The position numbers and the translations under genes are program-made. 52,627 bases of DNA, taken from Candidatus Poribacteria bacterium (lineage in GTDB: Bacteria; Poribacteria; WGA-4E; PCPOR2b). Where the stretch lies: positions 1 through 52,627 of the forward strand of contig JAPPKS010000009.1 in NCBI GenBank assembly GCA_028819845.1, written 5' to 3'. Each line of letters opens with the position of its first letter. Position 1 is the first letter of the stretch. Positions 8,653 through 16,771 of this stretch are shown piece after piece. The notes below the pieces were generated by a model. The model did no database searches and was not told the origin of the DNA. It saw nothing but the letters and a program-made list of their open reading frames with translations.

Positions 8653-9645
8653 TCACACCGGAAACAACAATTGCTGATCGAAGAAAACCTTGCTGACAGA
8701 ACGATGTTGGTGAATCCTCAAGATGGCTTCAGCGACCAGTGGAGCGATGGAAAGCACCTTAATCTTTCCGTGTAGCTGTTTTTCTGCCGGAACAGGAATC
8801 GTATTGGTGACGACCACCTCTTGGATGCCGGGGTGACTTAGCCGTTCAAGTGCAGAACCGACGAGTACGGGATGGGTAACGCTTATATATGAGGGATTAG
8901 CGCCCGCTTTGGATAGTGCTTCGACCTGTTTGTAAATCGTACCGCCAGTCGCAATTTCATCGTCAATAATTATCGGGGTTTTGCCCGCGACATCACCGAC
9001 GAGTTCAACAAATTCAACCTGCTGACCGCCCACGCCGCTGCGCCGTTTGTGCATTAAGGCTAACGGTAGTTCGAGCATATCCATGTACTTTTCTGCTAAC
9101 TTAGCGCGTCCAACGTCAGGAGAGGCAATAACTCCATTTTCGATATGCTTCTCTCTGAAGTAGTTCACCAATGTTGCGACAGCAGTTAAATGATCCATAG
9201 GAATATCGAAGAAACCTTGAATCTGCGATGCGTGTAGGTCCAGTGCCACGACACGATTCGCGCCTGCGGTGGTCAATAGATCTGCAACCAACTTTGCGCT
9301 AATCGGTTCCCGCCCAGTGGTTTTGTGGTCCTGGCGGGCGTAACCAAAGTACGGAATAACAGCGGTAATCTGTCTTGCAGATGCACGTTTCATTGCGTCG
9401 ATGGTAAGGAGTAATTCCATCAAGTGGTCGTTAGCTGGTTCGCACGTTGGTTGAATGACATAAATATCCGTACCGCGAATACTTTCTTCAATTTGGACGC
9501 TGGTCTCGCTGTTTGGGAACTGACGGATTGAAATCCTGCCAAGCTCAACGTCCAGAATGGCAGCGACCTCCTTTGAAAACTCCGGATTCGCACGCCCTGA
9601 GAATAATCTGAAATCGCTGCCAACCCTTTCCATTTTCATGGACAT
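8653..9645 (-). CDS. prs: Ribose-phosphate pyrophosphokinase (PRPP synthase)
   Basis: Makes PRPP from ribose 5-phosphate and ATP for nucleotide, His and Trp synthesis. Family hallmarks are FSGRANPEFS near the N-terminus, the catalytic/ATP segment YFGYARQDHK, GREPISAKLVADLL, and LDLHASQIQGFFDIP for ribose-5-phosphate binding. The PRPP loop reads IIIDDEIATGGT, where the more usual second acidic residue before TGG is Ala. The length (330) is normal. GGAGG stands upstream of the ATG. trpF, which works in a PRPP-consuming pathway, lies upstream on the same strand, so co-regulation is plausible. Confidence 0.93.
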   Translation of the reverse strand: MSMKMERVGSDFRLFSGRANPEFSKEVAAILDVELGRISIRQFPNSETSVQIEESIRGTDIYVIQPTCEPANDHLMELLLTIDAMKRASARQITAVIPYFGYARQDHKTTGREPISAKLVADLLTTAGANRVVALDLHASQIQGFFDIPMDHLTAVATLVNYFREKHIENGVIASPDVGRAKLAEKYMDMLELPLALMHKRRSGVGGQQVEFVELVGDVAGKTPIIIDDEIATGGTIYKQVEALSKAGANPSYISVTHPVLVGSALERLSHPGIQEVVVTNTIPVPAEKQLHGKIKVLSIAPLVAEAILRIHQHRSVSKVFFDQQLLFPV

Positions 9646-9708
9646 ATTGCTATAACCTCCGTGAATTTTTCGTGCTTATCACATTGGAATGAGGCACACA
9701 CCCAATGC

Positions 9709-10227
9709 CTAACCAATGTTTATTCTATGCGGTAATCCCCACTGAAAAACAATTTCGGGCGGGAAAACACATGATTCAATTTCGGAAATCAGATTTTGTA
9801 GCATATTCCTTGCCTTCTCTGCTACATCGCCCCGTATCCAATTGTGCAAAATCGCGTTCTGAAATTCATCTTCATCATGAAGTTGATATCTTCCATCCGG
9901 CGAAACCCACAAATCCAAAAATAAATCTGTAATTTCGAAATGCGTTTTTGTTCGATTCATCGGCATAATTATGTCACAGTAATAGCCCGTGAGTTTATTG
10001 TTAAGATTATATATCTTGCCAATGTCATACCATCGGTCGGCGAAGACAAACCAAATGGCGGTAAAGTCATCCCCAAGCACAGTCACTCCGTCAATCACGA
10101 TTGGCTTTGAAGGCTTGACCTGCTGTAGGGTTACGATTAAGTCTTTGTCTTCATAAAGCAAGTCCTGTTGAAAATGGCTAACGCGATCCGGTAAACGTCT
10201 GTAGATTAGTTCGATAGTCTGCGTCAT
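9709..10227 (-). CDS. DUF402 domain protein
   Basis: A 172-residue protein with the DUF402 pattern: WYDIGKIYN in the middle, then a DLFLDLWVSPDGRYQLHDED strand-rich core followed by a helical tail. Proteins with this fold include nucleoside di-/triphosphate phosphatases and RNA-associated proteins, so a phosphatase role is possible. The ATG directly abuts the trpF stop with no spacer, which implies translational coupling. prs follows after 63 bases. The grouping trpF-DUF402-prs suggests phosphoribosyl or nucleotide metabolism, by inference only. Confidence 0.82.
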   Translation of the reverse strand: MTQTIELIYRRLPDRVSHFQQDLLYEDKDLIVTLQQVKPSKPIVIDGVTVLGDDFTAIWFVFADRWYDIGKIYNLNNKLTGYYCDIIMPMNRTKTHFEITDLFLDLWVSPDGRYQLHDEDEFQNAILHNWIRGDVAEKARNMLQNLISEIESCVFPPEIVFQWGLPHRINIG

Positions 10228-10845
10228 TTAAACTGTTGTTGCTCTCACGGCGTCAATAAATGCCTTGATTTTGGCAGGATCTTTGCGGCCCGGGCTTATT
10301 TCAACGCCGCTGCTGACATCAACACCATACGGACGCACCTGCATAATCGCTGACGCAATGTTTTCGGGATTTAGCCCCCCAGCCAAAATGATTCGGCCAT
10401 ATTGTTTTGCCTTTACTGCTAGGTTCCAATCGAAAACTCTACCTGTGCCGCCCATTGCCCCTCTCACATAAGCATCCAATAAATACGCACTGACGCGAAA
10501 ATCGCCCAAACGAGACAGGTTCGATTCGTCTTTAACACGGAATGCTTTGACAACTTTTCGTTTCAATGATAAGCATAATTCCGGCGACTCTTCACCGTGT
10601 AATTGTATCGCATCTAAAGAACAGTCGTTTGCAACCTTATTAATTTCGCTCTGTTCGGCGTTAACGAACAGTCCGACGGTTGTAATGAAGGGAGGTAAAT
10701 CTTCGATAATTTTTGCCGCTTCATCGGGATGGAGATATCGGGGTGTGTTTGGGACAAATATAAAACCGAGCGCATCTGCACCTGCCTCCACCGCAATCAA
10801 TGCATCGACAAGGTTCGTTGTTCCACATATTTTGATGCGAGTCAA
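10228..10845 (-). CDS. trpF: Phosphoribosylanthranilate isomerase
   Basis: Third step of tryptophan synthesis, an Amadori rearrangement of phosphoribosylanthranilate. It is a (beta/alpha)8 barrel of 205 residues, the normal length. It begins TRIKICGTTN, which supplies the catalytic Cys. A further barrel strand carries the acid in LLDAYVRGAMGGTG, and GVDVSSGVEISPGRKD near the end binds phosphate. The start is TTG at 10845 with GAGGA about 8 bases upstream. No other trp gene is nearby, so it is an orphan outside a trp operon. No leader peptide or attenuator was recognised in the 200 bases upstream. Confidence 0.93.
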   Translation of the reverse strand: MTRIKICGTTNLVDALIAVEAGADALGFIFVPNTPRYLHPDEAAKIIEDLPPFITTVGLFVNAEQSEINKVANDCSLDAIQLHGEESPELCLSLKRKVVKAFRVKDESNLSRLGDFRVSAYLLDAYVRGAMGGTGRVFDWNLAVKAKQYGRIILAGGLNPENIASAIMQVRPYGVDVSSGVEISPGRKDPAKIKAFIDAVRATTV

Positions 10846-11037
10846 CGTGCAATCCTCGGGTCTTATCGGTTTTCCTTTGTAATCTTATTGTAACAAATTG
10901 TCAAAGTATAGATCAAGCCATAAGTCATTCAAAGATTCAAACTTTAATTTAAAAAAATCTGACACTTTTCTCGTTTGAATTGACTCCCCATTTCTAAACT
11001 CGTTACAATTCTCATGCTCATCTCAGTTGAATCTAAC

Positions 11038-11061
11038 AAAAAAAACTGTCAACTACGACAG
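11038..11061 (-). terminator. Rho-independent terminator of the GntR-family gene
   Basis: On the minus strand, CTGTC and GACAG form a five-base-pair stem (11046-11050 with 11057-11061) around a six-base loop, followed by eight Ts. The stop codon of the regulator lies inside the loop. The stem is short but the T-tract is good. The rest of 10846-11052 is AT-rich leader for trpF with no recognised element. Confidence 0.6.
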
Positions 11062-11838
11062 CGTTGAATTCGTTGTACCCGTTCTATGTTCAAAGTGTGT
11101 TTGTAGATCGACGCTGCTAGACAGGATATGTTGAGTCATTGCTTGCTGTGCCTCTTCAGCATGCCTTTTTTGGAGCGTTAGGAGAATTTTCTGGTGCTCT
11201 CGAACGGACAAAATTGCGCGTCTTTCCGCTTTAGGAATTGGGGGTTCGGCTAGACTCCCTTTAATCCACGTTTGCAGGTAATTGCGTGTCATGTTTAGTA
11301 GGTTATAAAGTATCGAATTTTGTGTGGCTTGAGCAACCGTAAGGTGGAACTGCACATCGAATTCTAAATATTTCTCGGGCTGCAGAATTGATGCTTCCAT
11401 TCCCTTAAGCGTTCGCTCGATTTCGTCAATGTTCTCGGACGAAGCCCTTTGGGCAGCTAGAAATGCGGTTTGGGATTCCAACATCAGCCGAGTTTCAATC
11501 AAATCTTGGATTTTTTTTCGGTCGAGCAACAAACTCCACTGCAGGGCTTTTTCTAAATACCGCTCATTGTCGTTGGAGACAAAAGTGCCGTCACCAACTC
11601 GCCCGTCTAGTATTCCCATTACCGTAAGAGAACGCAGCGCTTCTCTTAACGAACTGCGCCCCACACCAAATTGTCTACATAGCTCACGTTCAGAGGGAAG
11701 CCGTTCACCGGGTTTAAGCACATCTCTCGAAATCAGGTCGACAATTTGAGATACAATTTCATCGCTCAGAGACGTACGAGCAATAGGACGCATCTCTTCC
11801 ATGGCTGAGTTGATCGTGTTGTGGTGTCTCATAGTCAT
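11053..11838 (-). CDS. GntR family transcriptional regulator, FadR/FCD subfamily
   Basis: DNA-binding regulator of 261 residues. The N-terminal winged helix-turn-helix is typical (LPSERELCRQFGVGRSSLRE, about residues 43-62). The C-terminal all-helical FCD ligand domain has the expected metal-site acid and histidines (FDVQFHLTVA, then VREHQKILL). Such regulators usually repress a neighbouring catabolic operon and release DNA on binding a carboxylate. It is divergent from the one-carbon island starting at 12066. The intergenic region holds a promoter and a matching palindrome at 11956-11964, so it most likely controls that island. The start used is ATG at 11838; an internal ATG a few codons on is also possible. 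Confidence 0.9.
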   Translation of the reverse strand: MTMRHHNTINSAMEEMRPIARTSLSDEIVSQIVDLISRDVLKPGERLPSERELCRQFGVGRSSLREALRSLTVMGILDGRVGDGTFVSNDNERYLEKALQWSLLLDRKKIQDLIETRLMLESQTAFLAAQRASSENIDEIERTLKGMEASILQPEKYLEFDVQFHLTVAQATQNSILYNLLNMTRNYLQTWIKGSLAEPPIPKAERRAILSVREHQKILLTLQKRHAEEAQQAMTQHILSSSVDLQTHFEHRTGTTNSTLS

Positions 11839-11919
11839 TCACGCTGCCTCGTGTTTTCCATTTCACAATTCAATGGTACGGTGCATGCAACCATAGTCAA
11901 ATTGCACGAAAAAATTTGC

Positions 11920-11948
11920 TTTACAATTCTATTATTTTACGATAAAAT
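11920..11948 (+). promoter_or_regulatory. Sigma70-type promoter of the corrinoid/one-carbon island
   Basis: TTTACA at 11920-11925 and TAAAAT at 11943-11948 are separated by exactly 17 bases, each box one or two bases from consensus. Transcription would start near 11955. The first gene of the island begins at 12066. Confidence 0.6.
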
Positions 11949-11955
11949 TACTAAA

Positions 11956-11964
11956 GGTCAGACC
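11956..11964. promoter_or_regulatory. Candidate FCD-type GntR operator
   Basis: GGTCAGACC is a perfect inverted repeat (GGTC-A-GACC) matching the GGT-N3-ACC core recognised by FadR-subfamily regulators such as PdhR and LldR. It falls right on the predicted transcription start, an ideal place for repression. A second, looser pair, ATGGT...ACCAT, lies near 11873-11894. Confidence 0.55.
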
Positions 11965-12065
11965 ATCAGTTATTATGCTTCTAACTTTCTCTGTTGTCAA
12001 GTAAATTACATTGTGAACGAACAGCCGAGAATGCGATTAATTCATTACCCGAGAGGATTAAAATT

Positions 12066-12701
12066 ATGGGTGAGACAATTGATATTGGAAGGCGGATTGA
12101 ATTGGTTCCGATGGATTCCCATTTTCAAGATATTACTATTGGCTTGTACAGCCAGGAACAGGATGAGGGTCCCGCGTTTTTGGTTCATACGTATAGTCGC
12201 CTTGACGGCACCGAGCAGCGCATTGCATTTGTGCGAAGGGCGATGAAAATTTTGGGAGGCATGGAATTTACTCCCGATGGGTTGCTACGGTTTCCTTGTA
12301 AGACAATACATGAACTTGCTTGTAAGCGCATTTTTCTGGAAGCCTGCAAGCTCGACCCAGCTAAGCAGATCGAACCGCGCCCTCTAAATACTCTCGACAA
12401 GAAGTCTGGTTTTACTATCACAGTCCTCAGTCTCGGAAACGGGGTTTATCAAATCACGGCCGATGGCGAGGGGCGCCACAGAGAAAAGCGCATTTCGGCT
12501 ATTGGCGGAGGTTTAATTAAACTCGGGCAGATGGATGAAACAGGTGAAGATGCAGATCGAGTGGCTTTTTCTTGTGGACACGTCCACGATGCCATGGTTG
12601 GACTATTACTGGTTCGTGCGCCGAATGTACGCGCCGTAATGCGGGAACAGCAGGCGGTTGCATCACGAGGGACGCTGTCAGCTCCCAGCCAACAGGAATA
12701 G
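12066..12701 (+). CDS. Conserved-looking hypothetical protein opening the one-carbon island
   Basis: Unrecognised soluble protein of 211 residues from the ATG at 12066, chosen because GAGAGG precedes it; an earlier in-frame start at 11994 has none. There is no signal peptide or membrane helix. An N-terminal beta-rich part (IELVPMDSHFQDITIGLY) has an even spread of charges. The middle segment has several Cys (RFPCKTIHELACKR, LEACKL). A C-terminal helix-rich part begins near CGHVHDAMVGLLLVRAPNVR. The position, first behind the GntR-controlled promoter and 49 bases before the methyltransferase gene, suggests a dedicated accessory or substrate-specific role. Confidence 0.75.
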   Translation: MGETIDIGRRIELVPMDSHFQDITIGLYSQEQDEGPAFLVHTYSRLDGTEQRIAFVRRAMKILGGMEFTPDGLLRFPCKTIHELACKRIFLEACKLDPAKQIEPRPLNTLDKKSGFTITVLSLGNGVYQITADGEGRHREKRISAIGGGLIKLGQMDETGEDADRVAFSCGHVHDAMVGLLLVRAPNVRAVMREQQAVASRGTLSAPSQQE

Positions 12702-12750
12702 TCTGAACGCAAGTAATGACTGGTCCTTTTTACGTTAGGAGAAAAACGAG

Positions 12751-13785
12751 ATGCAAACTCAATTGATGACGAGTCGCCAACGTGTCCTTGCAGCGTTGCA
12801 AAGAGCACCGGTGGATCGGACGCCCATTTGCAATCCGACATCTGTGGCCACGGTGGAATTGATGGACTTGGTAGATGCGCCGTTCCCTGAGGCAAACCGG
12901 CAGCCGGACCTGATGGCACGGCTAGCAGCGACTGGTTATACTGAGTTAGGATTCGACACAATTATGCCGGTTTTCACTATTATTCAAGAGTCTTCCGCAC
13001 TCGGTTGCAAGATTCAATGGGAACAAAAGGATAACTGGCCCACTGTGAAAATGCGAGAACCGATTTGGGAAGACGTTGAGGACATCAAAATTCCGCCCAA
13101 TCTCTTAACTCACCAAGACACTCGCTGCGTGACCGATGCGATCCAAATCCTCAAAAAGGAGTACGGCGAAGAAGTCGCTGTGATCGGCAAGACGATGGGA
13201 CCCTGGTCACTCGGATACCACTGTTTCGGAGTCGAGCCTTTTCTGCTGCTGTCCTTAGACGATCCGGAAAAAACGAAACTCGCGCTGGATAAGATGAAAG
13301 AAATCACGATAGCGTTTGGGTTAGCACAGATTGAAGCCGGGGCGGATGCGCTAACCTTACCCGATCACGCAACTGGGGATTTGGTCAGCGGCGAGTATTA
13401 TCAGCGGTACTTGCGGGATCTTCACATTGAGTTCGCCGAACGCCTTCCAATCCCGCTTATTCTACATATTTGCGGGCGCACGGTCGACCGTATGGAGTAC
13501 ATCGCACAAACTGGTTTCGCAGCCTTCCATTACGACTCCAAGAATGCCCCGGATGAGTCTATGGCAGTGATGCAGAAGCGAATTGCCCTAGTCGGAAATA
13601 TCAACAATCCCGAAACGTTGTTTGCAAAAGGCCCTGAGGAAGTGCGCCAGGAAGTCTACAAAAATCTTGATGCGGGCGTCGAACTTGTAGGTCCTGAATG
13701 TGCGATTCCGCTGCAAACTTCGATTGAAAACCTAAAAGAGATTCCCGCTGCCGTCAATGATTGGCACCTTCAAAATGCGAGTTAG
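12751..13785 (+). CDS. UroD-family corrinoid methyltransferase (MtaA/MTI-like)
   Basis: A 344-residue uroporphyrinogen-decarboxylase-fold protein with the methyltransferase-type zinc site: H239-x-C241 (in LHICGRT) and C317 (in GPECAIP). True UroD lacks these ligands, so a methyltransferase is much more likely. Family members move methyl groups to or from a corrinoid protein; MtaA and MtbA serve coenzyme M, and some demethylase MTI enzymes are of this type. The corrinoid protein gene follows after 39 bases, and TTAGGAG precedes the ATG. With a pterin-binding methyltransferase later in the island, this enzyme is best read as the substrate-side MTI. The methyl donor is unknown. Confidence 0.87.
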   Translation: MQTQLMTSRQRVLAALQRAPVDRTPICNPTSVATVELMDLVDAPFPEANRQPDLMARLAATGYTELGFDTIMPVFTIIQESSALGCKIQWEQKDNWPTVKMREPIWEDVEDIKIPPNLLTHQDTRCVTDAIQILKKEYGEEVAVIGKTMGPWSLGYHCFGVEPFLLLSLDDPEKTKLALDKMKEITIAFGLAQIEAGADALTLPDHATGDLVSGEYYQRYLRDLHIEFAERLPIPLILHICGRTVDRMEYIAQTGFAAFHYDSKNAPDESMAVMQKRIALVGNINNPETLFAKGPEEVRQEVYKNLDAGVELVGPECAIPLQTSIENLKEIPAAVNDWHLQNAS

Positions 13786-13824
13786 ATTTAAGAAGAATAA
13801 ATTTGAAACTTAAAGAGACACACT

Positions 13825-14589
13825 ATGCCTGAAATTACCGACATCGTAAATGAGTTCATTAGGGATGAAATCGAAGAATACATTGAGCGTGCCGATGAAC
13901 GCACGCGCACTATCGCAATATTTGCCCAAGCAAGTACCGCGATGCAAGCGATTGCTGCCGCACTTGTTGACGGTGACCACCATACCGTGGATCAATTAAC
14001 AAAAGAAGCTTTGGACGCGGGTACCGAGGCCTTGGAGATTATGGACGATGGCCTCATCGCTGGGATGGGCATTGTTGGAATAAAATTTCGAGAAAATTTC
14101 ATTTTCGTCCCGGAAGTCCTCGCTTGTGCACGTGCCATGAAGGCAGGTATGGCATATATTGAACCGATTCTGTCCGCGTCGGGGATTGAGCCGATTGGTA
14201 CCGTTATCATGGGGACAGTGAAAGGAGATCTGCACGATATTGGCAAGAATCTATGCATCATGATGCTTCGCGGCGCAGGATTCGTTGTACACGATTTGGG
14301 CGTCGATACTTCAGACGACGAATTTATTGATGCCGTGGAAGAACACGGTGCGCCGGTGCTAGGAATGTCGGCACTCTTGACTACGACGATGCCCAACATG
14401 GGTAAGACGATTGAAGCTTTCATTGACGAAGATCTCCGCGAAGATGTCAAAATTATGGTAGGTGGCGCACCGGTGACCCAGGAGTTTGCCGATGATATGG
14501 GAGCAGACGGATATGGGAAGGACGCACTTGCGTGTGTGGCGCTGGCGAAGCAACTAGTTGTAGAACTTAGAGACGAAGGAAGGTTATAA
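13825..14589 (+). CDS. Corrinoid (methyl-B12) protein, MtaC/MtbC-like
   Basis: The 254-residue methyl carrier of the island. The N-terminal helical cap domain (about residues 30-120) is followed by a Rossmann-type B12 domain containing the cobalt-binding motif D135-x-H137-x-x-G (GDLHDIGKN). The later signature segments (GMSALLTTTMPNM, VGGAPVTQEFADDMGADGYG) bind the corrinoid tail. His137 would be the lower cobalt ligand. An N-terminal extension of about 30 residues rich in Glu/Asp/Arg precedes the cap. It would accept a methyl group from the UroD-type enzyme and pass it to the pterin-binding enzyme. Confidence 0.93.
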   Translation: MPEITDIVNEFIRDEIEEYIERADERTRTIAIFAQASTAMQAIAAALVDGDHHTVDQLTKEALDAGTEALEIMDDGLIAGMGIVGIKFRENFIFVPEVLACARAMKAGMAYIEPILSASGIEPIGTVIMGTVKGDLHDIGKNLCIMMLRGAGFVVHDLGVDTSDDEFIDAVEEHGAPVLGMSALLTTTMPNMGKTIEAFIDEDLREDVKIMVGGAPVTQEFADDMGADGYGKDALACVALAKQLVVELRDEGRL

Positions 14590-14676
14590 ATGATCCTGCA
14601 CCAGTTTTGCTTAATGCTCCCACCTCACTATTCGGATGAAGCAACTATGCAAAGATTAGCCAAGCAAATGAATTAG
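14590..14676 (+). CDS. Possible 28-residue ORF between corrinoid protein and activator
   Basis: The ATG immediately follows the corrinoid-protein stop, and GAAGGAAGG stands about 9 bases upstream, a good ribosome site. The product (beginning MILHQFCLMLPPHY) has no recognised family. It could be a leader-like coupling peptide, the remnant of a lost gene, or chance. The 100 bases after it hold no clear signal. Confidence 0.25.
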   Translation: MILHQFCLMLPPHYSDEATMQRLAKQMN

Positions 14677-14778
14677 CGCATTGTTGGACTTAATCGCTTA
14701 TCGGCGAAGTTGTCTAGCTCGGTTTTAGTCACTGCCAAAAATCAAGTCTGTGCGTTGAATTTGCGGATAAGATTTATT

Positions 14779-16692
14779 ATGCCGAAGATCGCCAAGGAAG
14801 AATACCGGAAACGGTTGGACAAAATTACGGAATTGTTCGCTAGCATCGTGGGGCACGCCGATGAACAAGCCGCATATAGGTGTCCTTACAAAAACCGGTT
14901 CGATCAATGTACCGCCAAATTCGGCTGTAGAAATCAGCGTAAACCTCGTGAAAAAGGGAAGTCATTGATGTGCGGCGGCGACGATAAGCTAGACTATCGC
15001 GGTGCTTGGGATACTGAGGCCGATGTAGGGGTTTTTATTGAGAGAGATGGCGATTATGGAAAGGGTACCATAACGCATGATGACACAAAGCGTAAACTTA
15101 TAGCCGGCAAAACGGTTTTCGACTATGCTGACGAATTGGCGGTACAGGTGCCGACCTCCTGTTTTCGTACGGGGCAATGTCACGAGTGTATAGTTGAGAT
15201 AAAGCAAGGCATAGAGGCATTACGTCCGCGCAACGAAGCTGAGTCGTTTCTACGGGAAAATTACCGCCTTGCTTGTCAGGCAGTTGTCGAGAACCCTGAT
15301 GTCGATGTACAGTTTTCGCCGCTGCGCAGAAAGCCCAGGATTCTCACACTTACCCAAGAAAAGCCCGTTGAGCTCAAACCGATGGTCACCCGCCAGGGCG
15401 ATACAGTCTACTACGATAGGGAAGCTATCGACACATACCGCGGGCACATTTACGGTCTTGCCATAGATTTGGGTACCACAACCGTCGTAATGGATTTGGT
15501 AAATCTTGAGACCGGCGAAAGCGTAAGCGTCAACTCCTTTGAAAATCCTCAGCGGTTCGGCGGCAGCGATGTGATGCATCGTATTTCATATGATGGCGTG
15601 TTTGCCGGTGAGTTACGCAAGGCGGTTACCAATGCTCTGAATCACGAAATCGCCGAGATGGGAAAACGGTTGGGCTTTGTCCGTCAGGAAATCTACGAGA
15701 TTGTTGTTGCGGGCAACTCGACTATGCGCGATATTTTCTTCAAGCTGGATGTGCAGAGCATCGGCCAAAAGCCCTACAAGTCCGTGATTGAACATGCGTA
15801 CATCGCAGAGGAACTCAACACGACTTCGCTTGTTGAGAAAACACGGCGTTTAGGTCTCCGGGCGAATCCAAGAGCCCGAGTTTATGGGTTGCCGTTGATT
15901 GCAAGCCATGTGGGCGCCGATGTTACAGCCGATTTGGTCGCCATTGACATGGTATCGCAGAAAAAAGCCGTCATGCTAGTAGATGTTGGTACTAACACTG
16001 AAGTAGTTGTGGGACACGCAGGAAGGCTGATAACAGCGTCTTGTCCGGCAGGTCCCGCGTTTGAAGGCGGCGGAATTAAATTCGGTATGCCAGGATACGA
16101 AGGAGCCATCGAGTCTATTCGGTGGGGTGACGGTCATATCAACTATGACACTATTGGCGGTATTGCACCACAAGGAATCTGTGGATCGGGATTAATCGAC
16201 CTGTTGGCAGAACTTCGCCGCCATAATCAGATGACAGCAAAAGGTGTTTTTGCTGATAGAAAACAGTATGACATGACCGTTGTGCCCGAACATGGCATTA
16301 CGCTTTCCCGGGAAGACATTAGCAACTTGGCTCAAGCCAAGGCAGCCAATTACTGCGGACAATTTATTGTCTTGCGAAAGTTCGGTATTGACCCAACGGA
16401 AATCAATCGGCTCTATTTAGCCGGTGGATTCGCAAATTATGTGGATGTTCACAACGCCATCGAAATCGGTTTTCTTGCGCCAGTGTGCGGCGATAGAATC
16501 GTCAAAGTTGGAAACGCGGCGGTGCAGGGCGCGCGGGAAGTTCTCCTATCACGGGAAAAGCGTGACGCTATCGAGTATCTGGTTAAAGGAATCGAACATG
16601 TCGAACTAGAGACAACGCCCGATTTCTTCGAGGTGTTCGTGGAAGGGTGCCAGTTTAAACCCATGCCGGAGGAGTTAGCTGACATGTCATGA
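14779..16692 (+). CDS. Ferredoxin/ASKHA-domain corrinoid activation protein (RACE, DUF4445)
   Basis: Reductive activator that uses ATP to return inactive Co(II) corrinoid to Co(I). It has 637 residues from the ATG at 14779, the first start consistent with the domain order. An unusual Cys-bearing N-terminal segment (C35, C44, C50 and one near 65) precedes a [2Fe-2S] ferredoxin domain with C128-x5-C134-x2-C137 and C166. The large C-terminal ASKHA region follows, with phosphate loops LAIDLGTTTVVMDL, VDVGTNTEVVVGH and LYLAGGFANYVD. The domain make-up matches known activators of O-demethylase and methylamine corrinoid systems. The N-terminal extra cysteines could form another metal site. The start is not certain, since the ribosome site is weak. 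Confidence 0.92.
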   Translation: MPKIAKEEYRKRLDKITELFASIVGHADEQAAYRCPYKNRFDQCTAKFGCRNQRKPREKGKSLMCGGDDKLDYRGAWDTEADVGVFIERDGDYGKGTITHDDTKRKLIAGKTVFDYADELAVQVPTSCFRTGQCHECIVEIKQGIEALRPRNEAESFLRENYRLACQAVVENPDVDVQFSPLRRKPRILTLTQEKPVELKPMVTRQGDTVYYDREAIDTYRGHIYGLAIDLGTTTVVMDLVNLETGESVSVNSFENPQRFGGSDVMHRISYDGVFAGELRKAVTNALNHEIAEMGKRLGFVRQEIYEIVVAGNSTMRDIFFKLDVQSIGQKPYKSVIEHAYIAEELNTTSLVEKTRRLGLRANPRARVYGLPLIASHVGADVTADLVAIDMVSQKKAVMLVDVGTNTEVVVGHAGRLITASCPAGPAFEGGGIKFGMPGYEGAIESIRWGDGHINYDTIGGIAPQGICGSGLIDLLAELRRHNQMTAKGVFADRKQYDMTVVPEHGITLSREDISNLAQAKAANYCGQFIVLRKFGIDPTEINRLYLAGGFANYVDVHNAIEIGFLAPVCGDRIVKVGNAAVQGAREVLLSREKRDAIEYLVKGIEHVELETTPDFFEVFVEGCQFKPMPEELADMS

Positions 16693-16771
16693 CTTTAGAA
16701 AGTGTCGGGCAGCTCACGTACCAGATAAGAGGCCTACAGGAAACCTGACCACATATCTTTAGGAGACGAAG

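Noticed and set aside
9705-9932. Plus-strand open frame of 75 codons
   Set aside because: Lies antisense to the DUF402 gene and has no ribosome site.
10846-11052. Possible trp leader or riboswitch upstream of trpF
   Set aside because: No Trp-codon leader peptide, T-box or other riboswitch pattern could be recognised; only the GntR terminator is supported.
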